Shown here: piece by piece, positions 1-9,268 of the stretch
Position numbering within the stretch: position 1 is the first letter of the stretch
How the letters are laid out: every line of letters starts with the position of its first letter
NCBI GenBank assembly: GCA_031271805.1
Contig: JAISUX010000106.1
Location: forward strand, 1-37,503
Length of the DNA: 37,503 nt
Source of the DNA: Tannerella sp.
GTDB lineage: Bacteria; Bacteroidota; Bacteroidia; Bacteroidales; Tannerellaceae
Reading direction: 5' to 3'
The notes under the pieces: generated by a model
Seen by the model: only the letters and a program-made list of their open reading frames with translations
Told to the model about the DNA's origin: nothing
Databases searched by the model: none
Program-made: the position numbers and the translations under genes

Positions 1-158
1 ACCTCTATCCCGTCGGTAACGGTTTCTTGCAGTTGTCCCACAAGCGTCATGTCAGAAGCAAAAAGGCTCTGCACGCCATCCTGCTTTTCCCAATGAAAAC
101 CGCCGTTGTTGCAGGCAACGATGGTAATTAATGATAGAAAAAATGCTGCTCTTTTCAT
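1..158 (-). CDS. Lipoprotein of unknown function (5' part only)
   Basis: Partial gene running off the left edge; 52 codons are visible. The start is an ATG at 158 on the minus strand. The protein opens with a short charged n-region (MKRAAFF), a hydrophobic core and a lipobox ending IVAC followed by NNG, so it should be cleaved at Cys16 and lipidated. The mature part visible contains FASDMTLVGQLQETVTDGIE, which I cannot assign to a family. It has its own canonical promoter about 40-70 nt upstream, so it is probably an independent unit and not an extension of the gmhA transcript. Function unknown. Confidence 0.7.
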   Translation of the reverse strand, partial: MKRAAFFLSLITIVACNNGGFHWEKQDGVQSLFASDMTLVGQLQETVTDGIE

Positions 159-195
159 ATATGATAATTATTTTTCCTAAAGTTGAGATTTGCGA

Positions 196-227
196 CAAAG
201 GTAATCATTTATTCTATTGAGATCAAA
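196..227 (-). promoter_or_regulatory. Bacteroidota-type promoter for the lipoprotein gene
   Basis: Read on the minus strand, TTTG (227-224), then 20 nt, then TACCTTTG (203-196) matches the Bacteroidota sigma-ABfr consensus TTTG/TAnnTTTG. The predicted start of transcription lies near 189, leaving a leader of about 30 nt before the ATG at 158. Confidence 0.7.
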
Positions 228-351
228 CAGAAAAATCCGTTTTCATCCAACCTGACGGCATTTTTGCCCCATAATCTTTCAATAAAATCAGGATGCAAAG
301 ATATGAATTATTTTTGAATTTCTGTCGTCACAAAACGATTTCTTGTCATTC

Positions 352-374
352 CGGATTGATTTCCGGTCAATCCG
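352..374. repeat. Small inverted repeat after gmhA
   Basis: CGGATTGA and TCAATCCG form a perfect 8-bp stem with a 7-nt loop, 10 nt beyond the gmhA stop codon. It could act as a terminator or mRNA 3' end for gmhA, but no T-run follows on the minus strand, so this is uncertain. Confidence 0.35.
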
Positions 375-383
375 TATGGGGTA

Positions 384-971
384 TTATATCCTGTCGGATT
401 GCTTGAGGAGGGCTTCTACGGTTTCGATGATGATGTGGACGGCGAGGATGTGCATTTCCTGGATGCGGTCGGAGTAGCCGTCGTGCTCGACTGCGATGGC
501 GATGTCGGCCAGGTCGGCCAGGCGGTTAGGGCTACGGCGGGTCATGGCGATTGTTTTCATCTCTTTGGTGCGGGCTTTGGCGGCGGCGCGGAGGATGTTC
601 TCGGAGTTGCCGCTTGTGCTGAAGCATATCAGGACGTCGCCCTCGGCTCCGAGGGCTTCGACGTAGGCGGCGAAGATGTCGTCGTAGCCGTAATCATTGG
701 CCACGCAGGTGATATGGGCGGGGTCGTTGATGGCGACGGCGGGCAGGGGGCGGCGGTTGTTGCGGAAGCGCCCGGTGAGTTCTTCGGCGAAATGCGTTGC
801 GTCGCATAGCGAGCCGCCGTTGCCGCAGGTGATCGCCTTGTTGCCGTTACTTATGGCGTTGGCTATCATAGCGGCAGCCGCTGCGATGGCTTCGGTTGTC
901 GCGCCGTCGGACACGAAGCGCTCCATCGTCCGGCGCGCTTCTTCCAAACTGTTTCGGATCAAATCTTTCAT
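384..971 (-). CDS. gmhA: Phosphoheptose isomerase (SIS domain)
   Basis: Converts sedoheptulose 7-phosphate to D-glycero-D-manno-heptose 7-phosphate, the first step of ADP-heptose synthesis for lipopolysaccharide. The protein is 195 residues, the usual size, and is one SIS domain. The phosphate loop is CGNGGSLCDATHFAEEL (residues 49-65), the second loop STSGNSENIL (118-127). His60, Glu64, Gln171 and His179 line up with the zinc and catalytic ligands known from E. coli GmhA. The reading frame stays open upstream through the tRNA-His gene; I choose the ATG at 971 because the longer version would translate tRNA sequence. An alternative ATG is at 983. It starts only about 21 nt after the tRNA 3' end with no separate promoter visible, so it is probably read from the tRNA promoter. 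A neighbouring SIS-family sugar isomerase role cannot be fully excluded. Confidence 0.85.
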   Translation of the reverse strand: MKDLIRNSLEEARRTMERFVSDGATTEAIAAAAAMIANAISNGNKAITCGNGGSLCDATHFAEELTGRFRNNRRPLPAVAINDPAHITCVANDYGYDDIFAAYVEALGAEGDVLICFSTSGNSENILRAAAKARTKEMKTIAMTRRSPNRLADLADIAIAVEHDGYSDRIQEMHILAVHIIIETVEALLKQSDRI

Positions 972-992
972 ACAAATATTCATGCAGGGAAG

Positions 993-1067
993 GGTGAAGA
1001 ATGGGATTCGAACCCACGACCCTCGGAACCACAATCCGATGCTCTAACCAACTGAGCTATCCTCACC
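993..1067 (-). tRNA. tRNA-His (anticodon GTG)
   Basis: A complete cloverleaf is present on the minus strand. The acceptor arm begins GGTGAGGA and pairs with TCTTCACC, which includes the extra G(-1):C73 pair diagnostic of histidine tRNA. The D arm is AGCTCAGTTGGTTAGAGC, the anticodon stem is TCGGA/TCCGA around the loop TT-GTG-GT, and the T arm contains GTTCGAATCC. CCA is not encoded. Its promoter is 42-71 nt upstream, and gmhA follows. Confidence 0.96.
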
Positions 1068-1108
1068 ATGTAAGACCTTTGCTTCCTCGCGAGGGGCTAA
1101 AAGCGCCG

Positions 1109-1138
1109 CAAAGGTAGTGATTTTTTTTATTTTACAAA
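1109..1138 (-). promoter_or_regulatory. Promoter for tRNA-His and probably gmhA
   Basis: On the minus strand TTTG (1138-1135), 18 nt of A-rich spacer and TACCTTTG (1116-1109) match the Bacteroidota consensus. Transcription should start near 1102, about 35 nt before the mature tRNA 5' end. Confidence 0.7.
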
Positions 1139-1154
1139 CAATTTTGGGGTAAAT

Positions 1155-2042
1155 TTATTTGAAAATCTCTTTTTTCGCCGCCAGGAGGGTGTTGCGCATA
1201 AGCGAGATGATGGTCATCGGGCCGACGCCGCCTGGGACGGGGGTGATGTAGCTGCATCGTGGGGCGACTTGGTCGAAGGCTACGTCGCCGGTTAGTTTAT
1301 AACCGTTCTTGGCTTGCGGATTGGGGACGCGGGTGGTGCCTACGTCGATGACGACGGCGCCTGGCTTCACCATGTCGGCCTTCACAAATTCGGGCTGGCC
1401 GAGGGCGGCGATCAGGATGTCGGCCTCGAGGCAGATGTCGCGGATATTTACAGAGCGGCTGTGGCAGACTGTCACCGTGCAGTCGCCCGGCCAGGCTTTC
1501 TGCATCATCATCGAGGCTACGGGCTTGCCGACGATGTTGCTGCGTCCGAGCACCACGCAATGCCGTCCCCGCGTCTCTATCTCATAACGGCGGAGCAGCT
1601 CGATGATTCCCGCCGGCGTGGCCGATTTGAAGCACGGCAGGCCAAGCGACAAGAGGCCGACGTTCACGGGGTGGAATCCGTCAACATCCTTGCGGTAGTC
1701 GATCGCCTCGATGATTTTTTGCGAAGAGATATGCGGCGGGAGGGGCAGCTGGACGATGAATCCGTCGATATCCTCGTCGTCGTTAAGTTCCCCGACTTTA
1801 CGCAGCAGCTCGGCTTCTGTCACGTCGTCTTCATAGCGTATGAGCGAAGATTTGAAGCCTAATTCCCCGCAGGTGCGCACTTTGTTGGCGACATAGGTCT
1901 CGCTGCCGCCGTCGTGCCCGACGAGCACGGCGGCAAGGTGCGGCGTCTTATGCCCACAAGATTTCATCCCGGCGACTTCTCCGGCTATCTCTTTCTTAAT
2001 CTCTGCCGCGACGGCCTTGCCGTCAATCAGTCTGTATTCCAT
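1155..2042 (-). CDS. folD: Methylenetetrahydrofolate dehydrogenase / cyclohydrolase
   Basis: Bifunctional cytosolic enzyme that interconverts 5,10-methylene-, methenyl- and 10-formyl-tetrahydrofolate for purine, formyl-Met and one-carbon supply. The 295-residue length is typical. Visible signatures are the Y50-x3-K54 catalytic pair in YVANKVRTC, the family motif [10 protein letters not shown] near residue 98, the nucleotide-binding stretch [17 protein letters not shown] and the C-terminal [15 protein letters not shown]. It starts 12 nt after the ffh stop codon on the same strand, so the two genes are probably transcribed together from the ffh promoter. No anomaly seen. Confidence 0.97.
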   Translation of the reverse strand: MEYRLIDGKAVAAEIKKEIAGEVAGMKSCGHKTPHLAAVLVGHDGGSETYVANKVRTCGELGFKSSLIRYEDDVTEAELLRKVGELNDDEDIDGFIVQLPLPPHISSQKIIEAIDYRKDVDGFHPVNVGLLSLGLPCFKSATPAGIIELLRRYEIETRGRHCVVLGRSNIVGKPVASMMMQKAWPGDCTVTVCHSRSVNIRDICLEADILIAALGQPEFVKADMVKPGAVVIDVGTTRVPNPQAKNGYKLTGDVAFDQVAPRCSYITPVPGGVGPMTIISLMRNTLLAAKKEIFK

Positions 2043-2054
2043 CTTTTTATTCTT

Positions 2055-3377
2055 TTATCTTCTAAAAGCCTGCGCTTTTTTGTTGCCTTTTGAGGTTGTT
2101 ATGGTTCGCATCATCCGGCGGGTTTCGTCGAACTGCTTGATAAGTTTATTGACTTCCTGGACGTTCGTGCCGCTGCCTTTGGCTATCCTCAGGCGGCGGG
2201 AACCGTTCAGCAAGGCCGGGTTGGAACGTTCGTCGGGCGTCATGGAGTGGATAATGGCCTCGATGTTTTTGAACGCATTGTCATCGACGTTGATATTTTT
2301 CATCATTTTGCCGACGCCGGGGATCATCGACGCGAGGTCTTTGAGGTTGCCCATCTTCTTGATTTGCTGGATTTGGCCGATGAAATCGTTAAAATCGAAC
2401 TGGTTTTTGGCAAGCCTCCGCTGGATACGGCGCGCTTCTTCTTCGTCGAACTGTTCCTGCGCTTTTTCGACCAAGGAGACAATGTCGCCCATGCCGAGGA
2501 TACGGTCGGCCATGCGGTCGGGATGGAAAACGTCGAGGGCATCCATCTTCTCGCCCGTCCCGACGAATTTTATGGGCTTATCGACTACCGAGCGTATCGA
2601 TAGCGCCGCGCCGCCGCGGGTATCGCCGTCGAGCTTGGTCAGCACTACGCCGTCGAAATCGAGGCGGTCATTAAATTCTTTGGCCGTATTGACGGCGTCC
2701 TGGCCGGTCATCGCATCGACGACGAAGAGTATCTCCTGGGGTTTGACGGCATCTTTTATCGCCTTTATCTCCTGCATCATCTGCTCGTCGATAGCAAGGC
2801 GGCCGGCGGTATCGACTATCACAAGGTCTTTACCCGTATTCCGCGCCTCGGAGACGGCATTACGCGCTATCTGAACCGGATTCAGGTTGCCGTCTTCAGA
2901 ATAGACCGGGACGCCGATCTGCTCGCCGAGGATGCGCAGCTGCTCGATTGCGGCCGGACGATAGACGTCACAAGCCACCAGCAACGGATTTTTGCCGCGC
3001 TTGCTCTTGAGCATGGAAGCCAGTTTACCCGAAAAAGTCGTCTTACCCGAACCCTGAAGCCCGGACATCAAAATGACGGCCGGCGAGCCTTTAAGGTTGA
3101 CATCCGTAGCGGCGCCGCCCATCAGCAAGGCCAGCTCGTCATGCACAATCTTGACCATCAACTGCCCCGGCTTAAGTGATTTCAACACATCCTGCCCCAT
3201 CGCTTTCTCCTTGACGGCGTCGGTGAATTTCTTCGCAACTTTATAATTGACATCCGCGTCCAAAAGTGCACGCCTGACATCTTTAAGCGTCTCGGCAACA
3301 TTTATCTCCGTAATCCTGCCTTCGCCTTTCAACAACTTGAACGACCGTTCAAGTTTTTCACTTAAATTTTCAAACAT
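2055..3377 (-). CDS. ffh: Signal recognition particle GTPase (SRP54)
   Basis: Protein component of the signal recognition particle. It binds 4.5S RNA and emerging signal peptides and, with FtsY, delivers ribosomes to the membrane. 440 residues, normal length. N domain about 1-90; G domain with P-loop GLQGSGKTT (106-114), DTAGR (189-193) and [14 protein letters not shown] (247-260); methionine-rich M domain about 330-440, including the RNA-binding stretch [11 protein letters not shown]. First gene of an ffh-folD transcript with its own canonical promoter. Its promoter region is shared, back to back, with the regulated susC promoter. Confidence 0.98.
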   Translation of the reverse strand: MFENLSEKLERSFKLLKGEGRITEINVAETLKDVRRALLDADVNYKVAKKFTDAVKEKAMGQDVLKSLKPGQLMVKIVHDELALLMGGAATDVNLKGSPAVILMSGLQGSGKTTFSGKLASMLKSKRGKNPLLVACDVYRPAAIEQLRILGEQIGVPVYSEDGNLNPVQIARNAVSEARNTGKDLVIVDTAGRLAIDEQMMQEIKAIKDAVKPQEILFVVDAMTGQDAVNTAKEFNDRLDFDGVVLTKLDGDTRGGAALSIRSVVDKPIKFVGTGEKMDALDVFHPDRMADRILGMGDIVSLVEKAQEQFDEEEARRIQRRLAKNQFDFNDFIGQIQQIKKMGNLKDLASMIPGVGKMMKNINVDDNAFKNIEAIIHSMTPDERSNPALLNGSRRLRIAKGSGTNVQEVNKLIKQFDETRRMMRTITTSKGNKKAQAFRR

Positions 3378-3397
3378 AATTATTTCTATTTTGCCTG

Positions 3398-3429
3398 CAA
3401 AAATACGGATTTTTTTCCGCGCCTACAAA
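3398..3429 (-). promoter_or_regulatory. Promoter for ffh-folD
   Basis: On the minus strand TTTG (3429-3426), 20 nt, TATTTTTG (3405-3398): an exact consensus pair. The first unit of the repeat array at 3445 begins 16 nt upstream of the -33 box, so array-bound protein could also touch this promoter. Confidence 0.7.
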
Positions 3430-3444
3430 TTTGACATCGCTATC

Positions 3445-3521
3445 CGTACAATTTTCCATGTCAAGCGCACAAAATTCCATGTTATTGTATAAAATTCCAT
3501 AATTTGCGTATAATTTTCCAT
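3445..3521 (+). repeat. Four phased ~21-bp direct repeats upstream of susC (array 1)
   Basis: A 15-bp core with consensus yGyAyAAwwTTCCAT occurs at 3445, 3466, 3486 and 3507, so the spacing is 21, 20 and 21 bp, two turns of the helix. TTCCAT is identical in all four. The last copy ends 21 nt before the TAATTTTG box of susC. A further lone TTCCAT at 3562-3567 sits just after the predicted start of transcription. Spacing and position fit binding sites of an AraC-type activator; that is inference. Confidence 0.85.
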
Positions 3522-3542
3522 TTTCAAATTCTTTTTTCGGCG

Positions 3543-3550
3543 TAATTTTG
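3543..3550 (+). promoter_or_regulatory. -7 box of the susC operon promoter
   Basis: TAATTTTG is an exact match to TAnnTTTG. No TTTG lies 18-20 nt upstream (the sequence there reads CATTTTCA), so the promoter is half-consensus, as expected of one needing an activator. Predicted start of transcription near 3557, about 50 nt before the susC ATG. Confidence 0.65.
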
Positions 3551-3608
3551 TACCCAAAATATTCCATGAGGAGATTATTTAGAGCAAACAATTAAATATA
3601 AATTTTTT

Positions 3609-6600
3609 ATGAACAATTTAAGAATTAATGAGAAATACCTGCATTGGCGTCGAAGAATGGCGCTGATAAGCGGTATATTAATGTGTTTTGCGGCTATCTC
3701 GATGGCTCAGAACATAACGGTAAAAGGAACTGTGACAGACAACACAGGTGAACCATTGGCAGGCGTGAGCATAATCGTTCAGGGCACAACGACCGGCGTC
3801 GCTACCGATGCCGACGGCGACTACACAATCAATGTGCCTAATGCGAACTCGGTGCTGCAATTCTCCTACCTCGGCTATATTACCGCAACGGTAAAGGTCG
3901 AAAAGCAAACCCGTATCAACGTCATTCTGGAGGAAGATACTCAGACGCTCGATGAGGTAGTCGTTGTGGGCTACGGCACGCAGAAAAAGAGCGATGTGAC
4001 CGGCTCATTGACCCAGGTCACGGAGAAGACCATCAAAGAGCGGCCCGTACAGAACGCCTTGCAGGCTATGCAGGGTAAGGCGGCGGGAGTTGACATCAAC
4101 ATCAACACTCGTCCGGGCGAACTCGGCGATGTCCGTATCCGCGGGAACCGTTCCATTACCGCCGGCAACGACCCCTTGTATGTTGTTGACGGCATCCCCT
4201 TGACGGCCGGTTCAATAGCCGACATCAATCCTAATGACATCGGCTCGATGGAAATACTCAAAGACGCCTCCGCCACGGCTATATACGGTTCGCGAGGCGC
4301 AAACGGCGTCATACTCATAACCACGAAAAAAGGCGTCGGCGGGCGGACAACCATCAACTACGACGGTACGGTGACGTTCTCGCAAATCCATTCCCTGACC
4401 GACTGGATGAACTCGGGCGAATTGATCGACTGGAATCGCCAGAAAAACATCAACGCAGGGTCATATACCGGAAGTTACGGCAATGCGCCCGATCCGAGCG
4501 TTGACGCAAATGCCTATTTCGGAGGCGCAGACACTTATCCCTACATGCGGAGAGTGCTCGAGACGGCCTTCCAGTTCAATGCCGACGGCACGCCTGTCAT
4601 GCGGGATGCGACGGATTATGAGCGTAACACTCTCGGATACGCCGACCGTGTGCCGGTATATAACTCGGCAAATATCCCGACTACCCCCTGGACGGATTAT
4701 GTGACGCGCACAGCCGCAACGCATAACCATCAGGTATCGCTCTCGTCGGGGACGGACAAATCACGTCTTTATATGTCCGTAGCCTACCTTGACCAGCAAT
4801 CTACGATGGTTGACCAGGATTACAAACGTTATACGGCGAACGTAAGCGGCGAAATCAAGCCGAGGAAGTGGCTCACGGTCGGTCTGGGCATGAACGGGAG
4901 CCATTCAATTCGCAACTATGGCATTGTCAGCAATTTTTCAAATACTGTGGCTAAAGACTCTTACGGATTAGCGACCAACCTGATGCCATACGCGCCGGCA
5001 TACAACGAGGACGGCACAATCCTGGCGCCCGGCGAAGACCAGGGACCTTCGGCCGACAACGTCCTGCTCAACATCAATACGGCGACAAACGAGACTCGCT
5101 ATTACGGCCTTATGTTCAATTCGTTTGCCGAGATACAGATAATGCCCTGGCTAAAGTGGCGCACTAATTTCGGCTACCAGTTCCGCAACTCGCGCGAAGG
5201 GAGTTTTTATGCCGACGGCTATACCAACCCCTTCGATTACGAATCGACGGCGCCGCGCGTAGCCTACAACTCACAAAGCACCGCCCAGTCGTGGACGCTT
5301 GAAAACCTGATATATGCGGACAAGACATTCGCCGATATCCATACTGTCGGGCTTACCCTTCTGCAATCGGCCGAAAGCCGCCGCAATGAAAGCATAAGTT
5401 CGAGGGCTTATGATGTTGTCTTCCCGACGGCAATGTGGTATGACCTCGGCAATTCCAACAAGGACAAACTCAGCGTCAGCAGCGGATACAGCGCAACGGC
5501 ATTAGCTTCGTATATGGCGCGCCTGAATTACTCATTGCTGAACCGCTACCTGCTGACCGCTACCGGACGTTGGGACGGCGCTTCCGTTCTTGCGCCCGGC
5601 AACAAGTGGGCTTTTTATCCCTCGGCGGCTGTGGCCTGGAAACTCGAAGAGGAGGAGTTTATGAAATCCTTCGACTGGCTCGACCAACTTAAGCTGCGCG
5701 CCGGCTACGGAGTTACCGGAAATGCCGCCGTAAGCGCCTACAAATCGGGCGGCTCAATGGGATCAACTTACGCAAAAATCGCATTCGGTCAAGGCGCCAT
5801 AACATCCGTAACGACAGGCGCTAAAGCGTTAGTGTTGCCGAATGTCGCTTTGGGATGGGAAAATACGGCATCAACAAATTTCGGCGTCGATTTCGGCATA
5901 TTCAACAACCGGATCTCCGGAAGTATCGAATATTTCAATACAAAGACCTCCGACCTCTTGCTCGACCGCGGATTGCCTATACAGACGGGCTATACGACGA
6001 TCCTGACCAATATCGGCAAGACGCGCAACAGAGGGTTCGAGGTGACGCTTTCGACCGTTAATATTAAAACGCGGGACTTCACCTGGCGCACCGATTTCTC
6101 GTTTACAACCAACAAGGAAGAAATCGTAGAGTTGGCAAACGGCAAGGAAGACATGAGCGGCAACGGATGGTTTATCGGCCAACCCGTCAGTGCTATATGG
6201 CAATGGAAATACGACCGCTTGTGGCAGAACACCGAAGAAGACAAACTGTTGCTTGAGATGTATAAGAAAATAGGCAGCCTGACATTCTTGCCCGGACAGG
6301 CGAAACTTGTTGACCAACCGCTTGAAAGGGTGGCCGAAGGAACGGAAGGTTCAAAGACCGTAACCCTCGATAGCGGGGAGAAAATAACGTATTTGGACAA
6401 CGGTTTCGGGAAGTTTGACGACGACGACAGGTATTTCCTCGGCTCTACCCGCCCCGACTGGCTCGGAGGCTTCACGACTACGTTCAATTATAAGAACTGG
6501 CAACTTAACTCTTTCATCTACGCACGCATCGGCGCAATGTATTACGGACTTATGCAAACCTACGGACGGAGGGTCGAAACGGATGTCTGGAGCGAAAGCA

Positions 6601-6950
6601 ATCCGGAGGGCAAATATCCGCAACCCCGCTCCGGCGGTACGGCGTTCACCGACTATTCTTCATATATGAACTGGGCGCGGGGGAACATCGTCGCCGTCAG
6701 AAATATAGCATTATCCTACACTTTGCCGGAGAAATTACTCGGCAAACTCGACATGTCGAGCTGTCAGATATACGCCCAGGTATTGAATCCGTTCATCTTC
6801 GGCGGAGAGTTGGTTAAAACCGGCATCAATCCCGATGACGTCACCGGCTGGTCGGACAAGAGCGGATCGGGAGTATCCACTATCGGCGGGCAAACCAACA
6901 ATACTATAATGACCCGCAGTTTCGTTATAGGATTAAGATTAGGATTCTGA
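3609..6950 (+). CDS. SusC/RagA-family TonB-dependent outer-membrane transporter
   Basis: Outer-membrane barrel that imports an oligosaccharide with its SusD partner, powered by TonB. 1113 residues, typical. N-terminal signal sequence with a charged n-region (hydrophobic core about 17-33, ending SMAQ), then a carboxypeptidase-regulatory-like domain (about 36-110, starting ITVKGTVTDNTGEPLAGV), a TonB-box-like stretch DEVVVVGYGTQ (115-125), plug domain about 125-245 with the SusC signature ILKDASATAIYGSRGANGVI, then the barrel ending in a terminal Phe (VIGLRLGF) for BAM recognition. First gene of the PUL operon; susD follows after 22 nt. Substrate is not readable from the sequence; the GH2 genes downstream suggest a beta-linked glycan. 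Confidence 0.95.
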   Translation: MNNLRINEKYLHWRRRMALISGILMCFAAISMAQNITVKGTVTDNTGEPLAGVSIIVQGTTTGVATDADGDYTINVPNANSVLQFSYLGYITATVKVEKQTRINVILEEDTQTLDEVVVVGYGTQKKSDVTGSLTQVTEKTIKERPVQNALQAMQGKAAGVDININTRPGELGDVRIRGNRSITAGNDPLYVVDGIPLTAGSIADINPNDIGSMEILKDASATAIYGSRGANGVILITTKKGVGGRTTINYDGTVTFSQIHSLTDWMNSGELIDWNRQKNINAGSYTGSYGNAPDPSVDANAYFGGADTYPYMRRVLETAFQFNADGTPVMRDATDYERNTLGYADRVPVYNSANIPTTPWTDYVTRTAATHNHQVSLSSGTDKSRLYMSVAYLDQQSTMVDQDYKRYTANVSGEIKPRKWLTVGLGMNGSHSIRNYGIVSNFSNTVAKDSYGLATNLMPYAPAYNEDGTILAPGEDQGPSADNVLLNINTATNETRYYGLMFNSFAEIQIMPWLKWRTNFGYQFRNSREGSFYADGYTNPFDYESTAPRVAYNSQSTAQSWTLENLIYADKTFADIHTVGLTLLQSAESRRNESISSRAYDVVFPTAMWYDLGNSNKDKLSVSSGYSATALASYMARLNYSLLNRYLLTATGRWDGASVLAPGNKWAFYPSAAVAWKLEEEEFMKSFDWLDQLKLRAGYGVTGNAAVSAYKSGGSMGSTYAKIAFGQGAITSVTTGAKALVLPNVALGWENTASTNFGVDFGIFNNRISGSIEYFNTKTSDLLLDRGLPIQTGYTTILTNIGKTRNRGFEVTLSTVNIKTRDFTWRTDFSFTTNKEEIVELANGKEDMSGNGWFIGQPVSAIWQWKYDRLWQNTEEDKLLLEMYKKIGSLTFLPGQAKLVDQPLERVAEGTEGSKTVTLDSGEKITYLDNGFGKFDDDDRYFLGSTRPDWLGGFTTTFNYKNWQLNSFIYARIGAMYYGLMQTYGRRVETDVWSESNPEGKYPQPRSGGTAFTDYSSYMNWARGNIVAVRNIALSYTLPEKLLGKLDMSSCQIYAQVLNPFIFGGELVKTGINPDDVTGWSDKSGSGVSTIGGQTNNTIMTRSFVIGLRLGF

Positions 6951-6972
6951 AAAATAATAAACATATAAGACA

Positions 6973-9267
6973 ATGAAAAAATACTTTTTAATATCAATTT
7001 TAGCGGGAAGCGTCGCTTGTAGCGACAGTTTCCTTGAAGAAAAGATGGTCTCCGTCATAACGCAAGACTATTTCAACACCGAAGTAGGGCTTGAGCAGTT
7101 GATAGTAGGCACTTATGACGCTTATCGCGTATCCAAACAGTACAACCAAGGCCCCACATCATTCTTTAACGGCCTGGATATTATCACTTCCAAAACGGCG
7201 AATGACGCCACATATTCGGCAAGCAGCTGGAACGCAACGGCCAGTACATCGGCCACTTTACCCCAGCAGTTGGGCGGCGAATATACTTCCAGCTCATTAT
7301 TGGGCTACTATCCGATCATCAACAATTGTAACCGTGCAATTCAGACCATCGAAGAAGGCAAGGCTCTCGGTAAGTTTGCCGAAAATGCCGTTTATGCCGA
7401 ACTGCGCAAGTCGGAAGCGCTGCTCAATCGCGCTTATTGCATCTATATTCTCAATACTCTTTACGGGGATGTTTATATTCCGAGGCAATATACCCAAGCG
7501 ATGCCCGAAAATTTCAATTATGTGAGGGAAACATCCGAAAGCCTTTTCCGCCAAATAATCGGTGATTTGCGATACGCATACGATCATTTGCCGAATGTTA
7601 CGGAACTGAATCTTAAGAGTGATTTCGGCCGGGGTACAAAGCAAATAGCCGCGCATTTCCTTGCCAAACTCTACCTTAATCGCGCCCAGACAGCCAAATA
7701 TGGGACGACCGAATACGGACGTAATGCCGACGGCACGATTGATAACCTGAATGAGAAATCTTACCTCGGCATGTTATATAAGGGAAATGTGGCAACCGAC
7801 TTGGATTCGTGCATCTGGTTCGCATCCCAGGTAATCGACAACAGCGGATACCATGCCCTTGAAGCCGATTACCGCAAACTATATCTCCGCAAACTCAACG
7901 ATTATTCGGAAGAAGAAAGCAAAGAACTCATCTTATCCTGTGTTTACGGACAGTATGGCGTGGACAACGGCCGTTACGGAAATCGTTTGGCGGCTTTCAT
8001 CGGAGGAGATTATTCCAATGCCAAGTGGGGTATTCCGCTGCGGACATGGGAAAAAGGCGGCAACACATCCTCGCGTATCGGTTATATGAATGACTTCGGA
8101 TATGACCTGTTTGTAAACAAACATGCCGATTCGCGCTACGAAAAATCTTTCTATATAGAGCATACGACAGGCTTGCGCGGCGGTACAACGCCGACTCCCG
8201 ACCTCGAATATTACGCTTACGACAATGCAAACAATGCGACATACACCTGGACAGATGCCACCGCCGAATATTTCAATGCAAATATCCTGCCTTCCTACAA
8301 CCGTGAGTCATGGGGCGGCAGGAGCGCTGTTGCAGGCCAGCACAAGATGGGGGCGGGCGACATTGCCATCGCTTATGTCGAAAACACCAAAGAAACGGCT
8401 ATTGATATCAACGAGGCTATATCCCAACCCTTTTACGTGCGTGCACGTTGGATTAAGGACGGGTCGAAGTATTATTACCGGGTTCCTACCAAAGACGTGG
8501 GTACGACCTACGAATACAACCCTGCGGCCTATAACGGCATAGACCTGCCCTCGGCCAACGGCCAGCCACAGACTTTCAAATATTTGGATCCTAACCGTAA
8601 CGAGGTTGATAATTATTACGGTTCGCGCGATGTTCCTATATTCCGCCTTGCAGAGACCTATCTGCTGCGCGCCGAGGCTTACGGACGCAAGAACAACTGG
8701 GCGGCTGCCATTGAGGATATAAATAAGGTGCGTTTTCGTGCGGCTTACAAGAAAGGCGAATCGCGCGCCGAAGTGCTTGCCCGTCTGCAGCCCGGACATG
8801 AAGCGCTCACCGAATCCGAACAGCAATATCCGTATTTGGTCGAAAACGACATGACCGAAATGATGCGGGTTGACGCATCTTTCTGGGATGGCGCATCGGA
8901 GGCGTCCAAAGCCGAAAGTTATCCGCCCTCGGCCACTTCTACGGAAGATCGCTTCGTCAATTTCATACTCAACGAGTTGGCGCGTGAATTTACTTTTGAA
9001 ATGCACTATTACGAAAACCTGCACCATTCGGGCTGGCAGGCCGAACGTATAGCATACAATAACCAGATGGCGTCGTCTCTAAATCGCTGGGACACGTCCG
9101 ATAACCTCGTAAGCGGCAAGGGTCAGACCGGTAGCGGGCAAGGCAGTTTCAAACCTCAATACACTTTCAAAGCCTTTACCCAGTCAATGATCAACATGCT
9201 GACCGACGAGAGCGGCGCTCTGCTTGATGATGCGGCGAAAAAAGCATATCAAAATTATGGATATTAG
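6973..9267 (+). CDS. SusD/RagB-family surface glycan-binding lipoprotein
   Basis: Cell-surface lipoprotein that forms the lid of the SusC transporter and binds the glycan. Signal peptide MKKYFLISILAGSVAC with lipobox ending at Cys16, followed by SDSFLEE, typical of SusD proteins. The N-terminal half carries the helical TPR-like region (AELRKSEALLNRAYCIYILNTLYGDVYIPR) and the later RLAETYLLRAEAY stretch that is diagnostic of the family. At 764 residues it is longer than most members (commonly 500-650); the additional length is mainly in the region about 330-520 that in other SusDs forms the glycan-binding lobe. Second gene of the operon; its stop codon is 1 nt before the ATG I choose for the next gene. 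Confidence 0.94.
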   Translation: MKKYFLISILAGSVACSDSFLEEKMVSVITQDYFNTEVGLEQLIVGTYDAYRVSKQYNQGPTSFFNGLDIITSKTANDATYSASSWNATASTSATLPQQLGGEYTSSSLLGYYPIINNCNRAIQTIEEGKALGKFAENAVYAELRKSEALLNRAYCIYILNTLYGDVYIPRQYTQAMPENFNYVRETSESLFRQIIGDLRYAYDHLPNVTELNLKSDFGRGTKQIAAHFLAKLYLNRAQTAKYGTTEYGRNADGTIDNLNEKSYLGMLYKGNVATDLDSCIWFASQVIDNSGYHALEADYRKLYLRKLNDYSEEESKELILSCVYGQYGVDNGRYGNRLAAFIGGDYSNAKWGIPLRTWEKGGNTSSRIGYMNDFGYDLFVNKHADSRYEKSFYIEHTTGLRGGTTPTPDLEYYAYDNANNATYTWTDATAEYFNANILPSYNRESWGGRSAVAGQHKMGAGDIAIAYVENTKETAIDINEAISQPFYVRARWIKDGSKYYYRVPTKDVGTTYEYNPAAYNGIDLPSANGQPQTFKYLDPNRNEVDNYYGSRDVPIFRLAETYLLRAEAYGRKNNWAAAIEDINKVRFRAAYKKGESRAEVLARLQPGHEALTESEQQYPYLVENDMTEMMRVDASFWDGASEASKAESYPPSATSTEDRFVNFILNELAREFTFEMHYYENLHHSGWQAERIAYNNQMASSLNRWDTSDNLVSGKGQTGSGQGSFKPQYTFKAFTQSMINMLTDESGALLDDAAKKAYQNYGY

Positions 9268-9268
9268 G

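Noticed and set aside
3370..3591. 73-codon ORF on the minus strand over the ffh/susC promoter region
   Set aside because: It overlaps the consensus ffh promoter and its MEF/MEN-like periodicity simply reflects the TTCCAT repeats.
9224..9268. Longer N-terminus for the first GH2 enzyme
   Set aside because: It would lie inside susD and put a charged tail before the signal peptide; the ATG at 9269 is clean.
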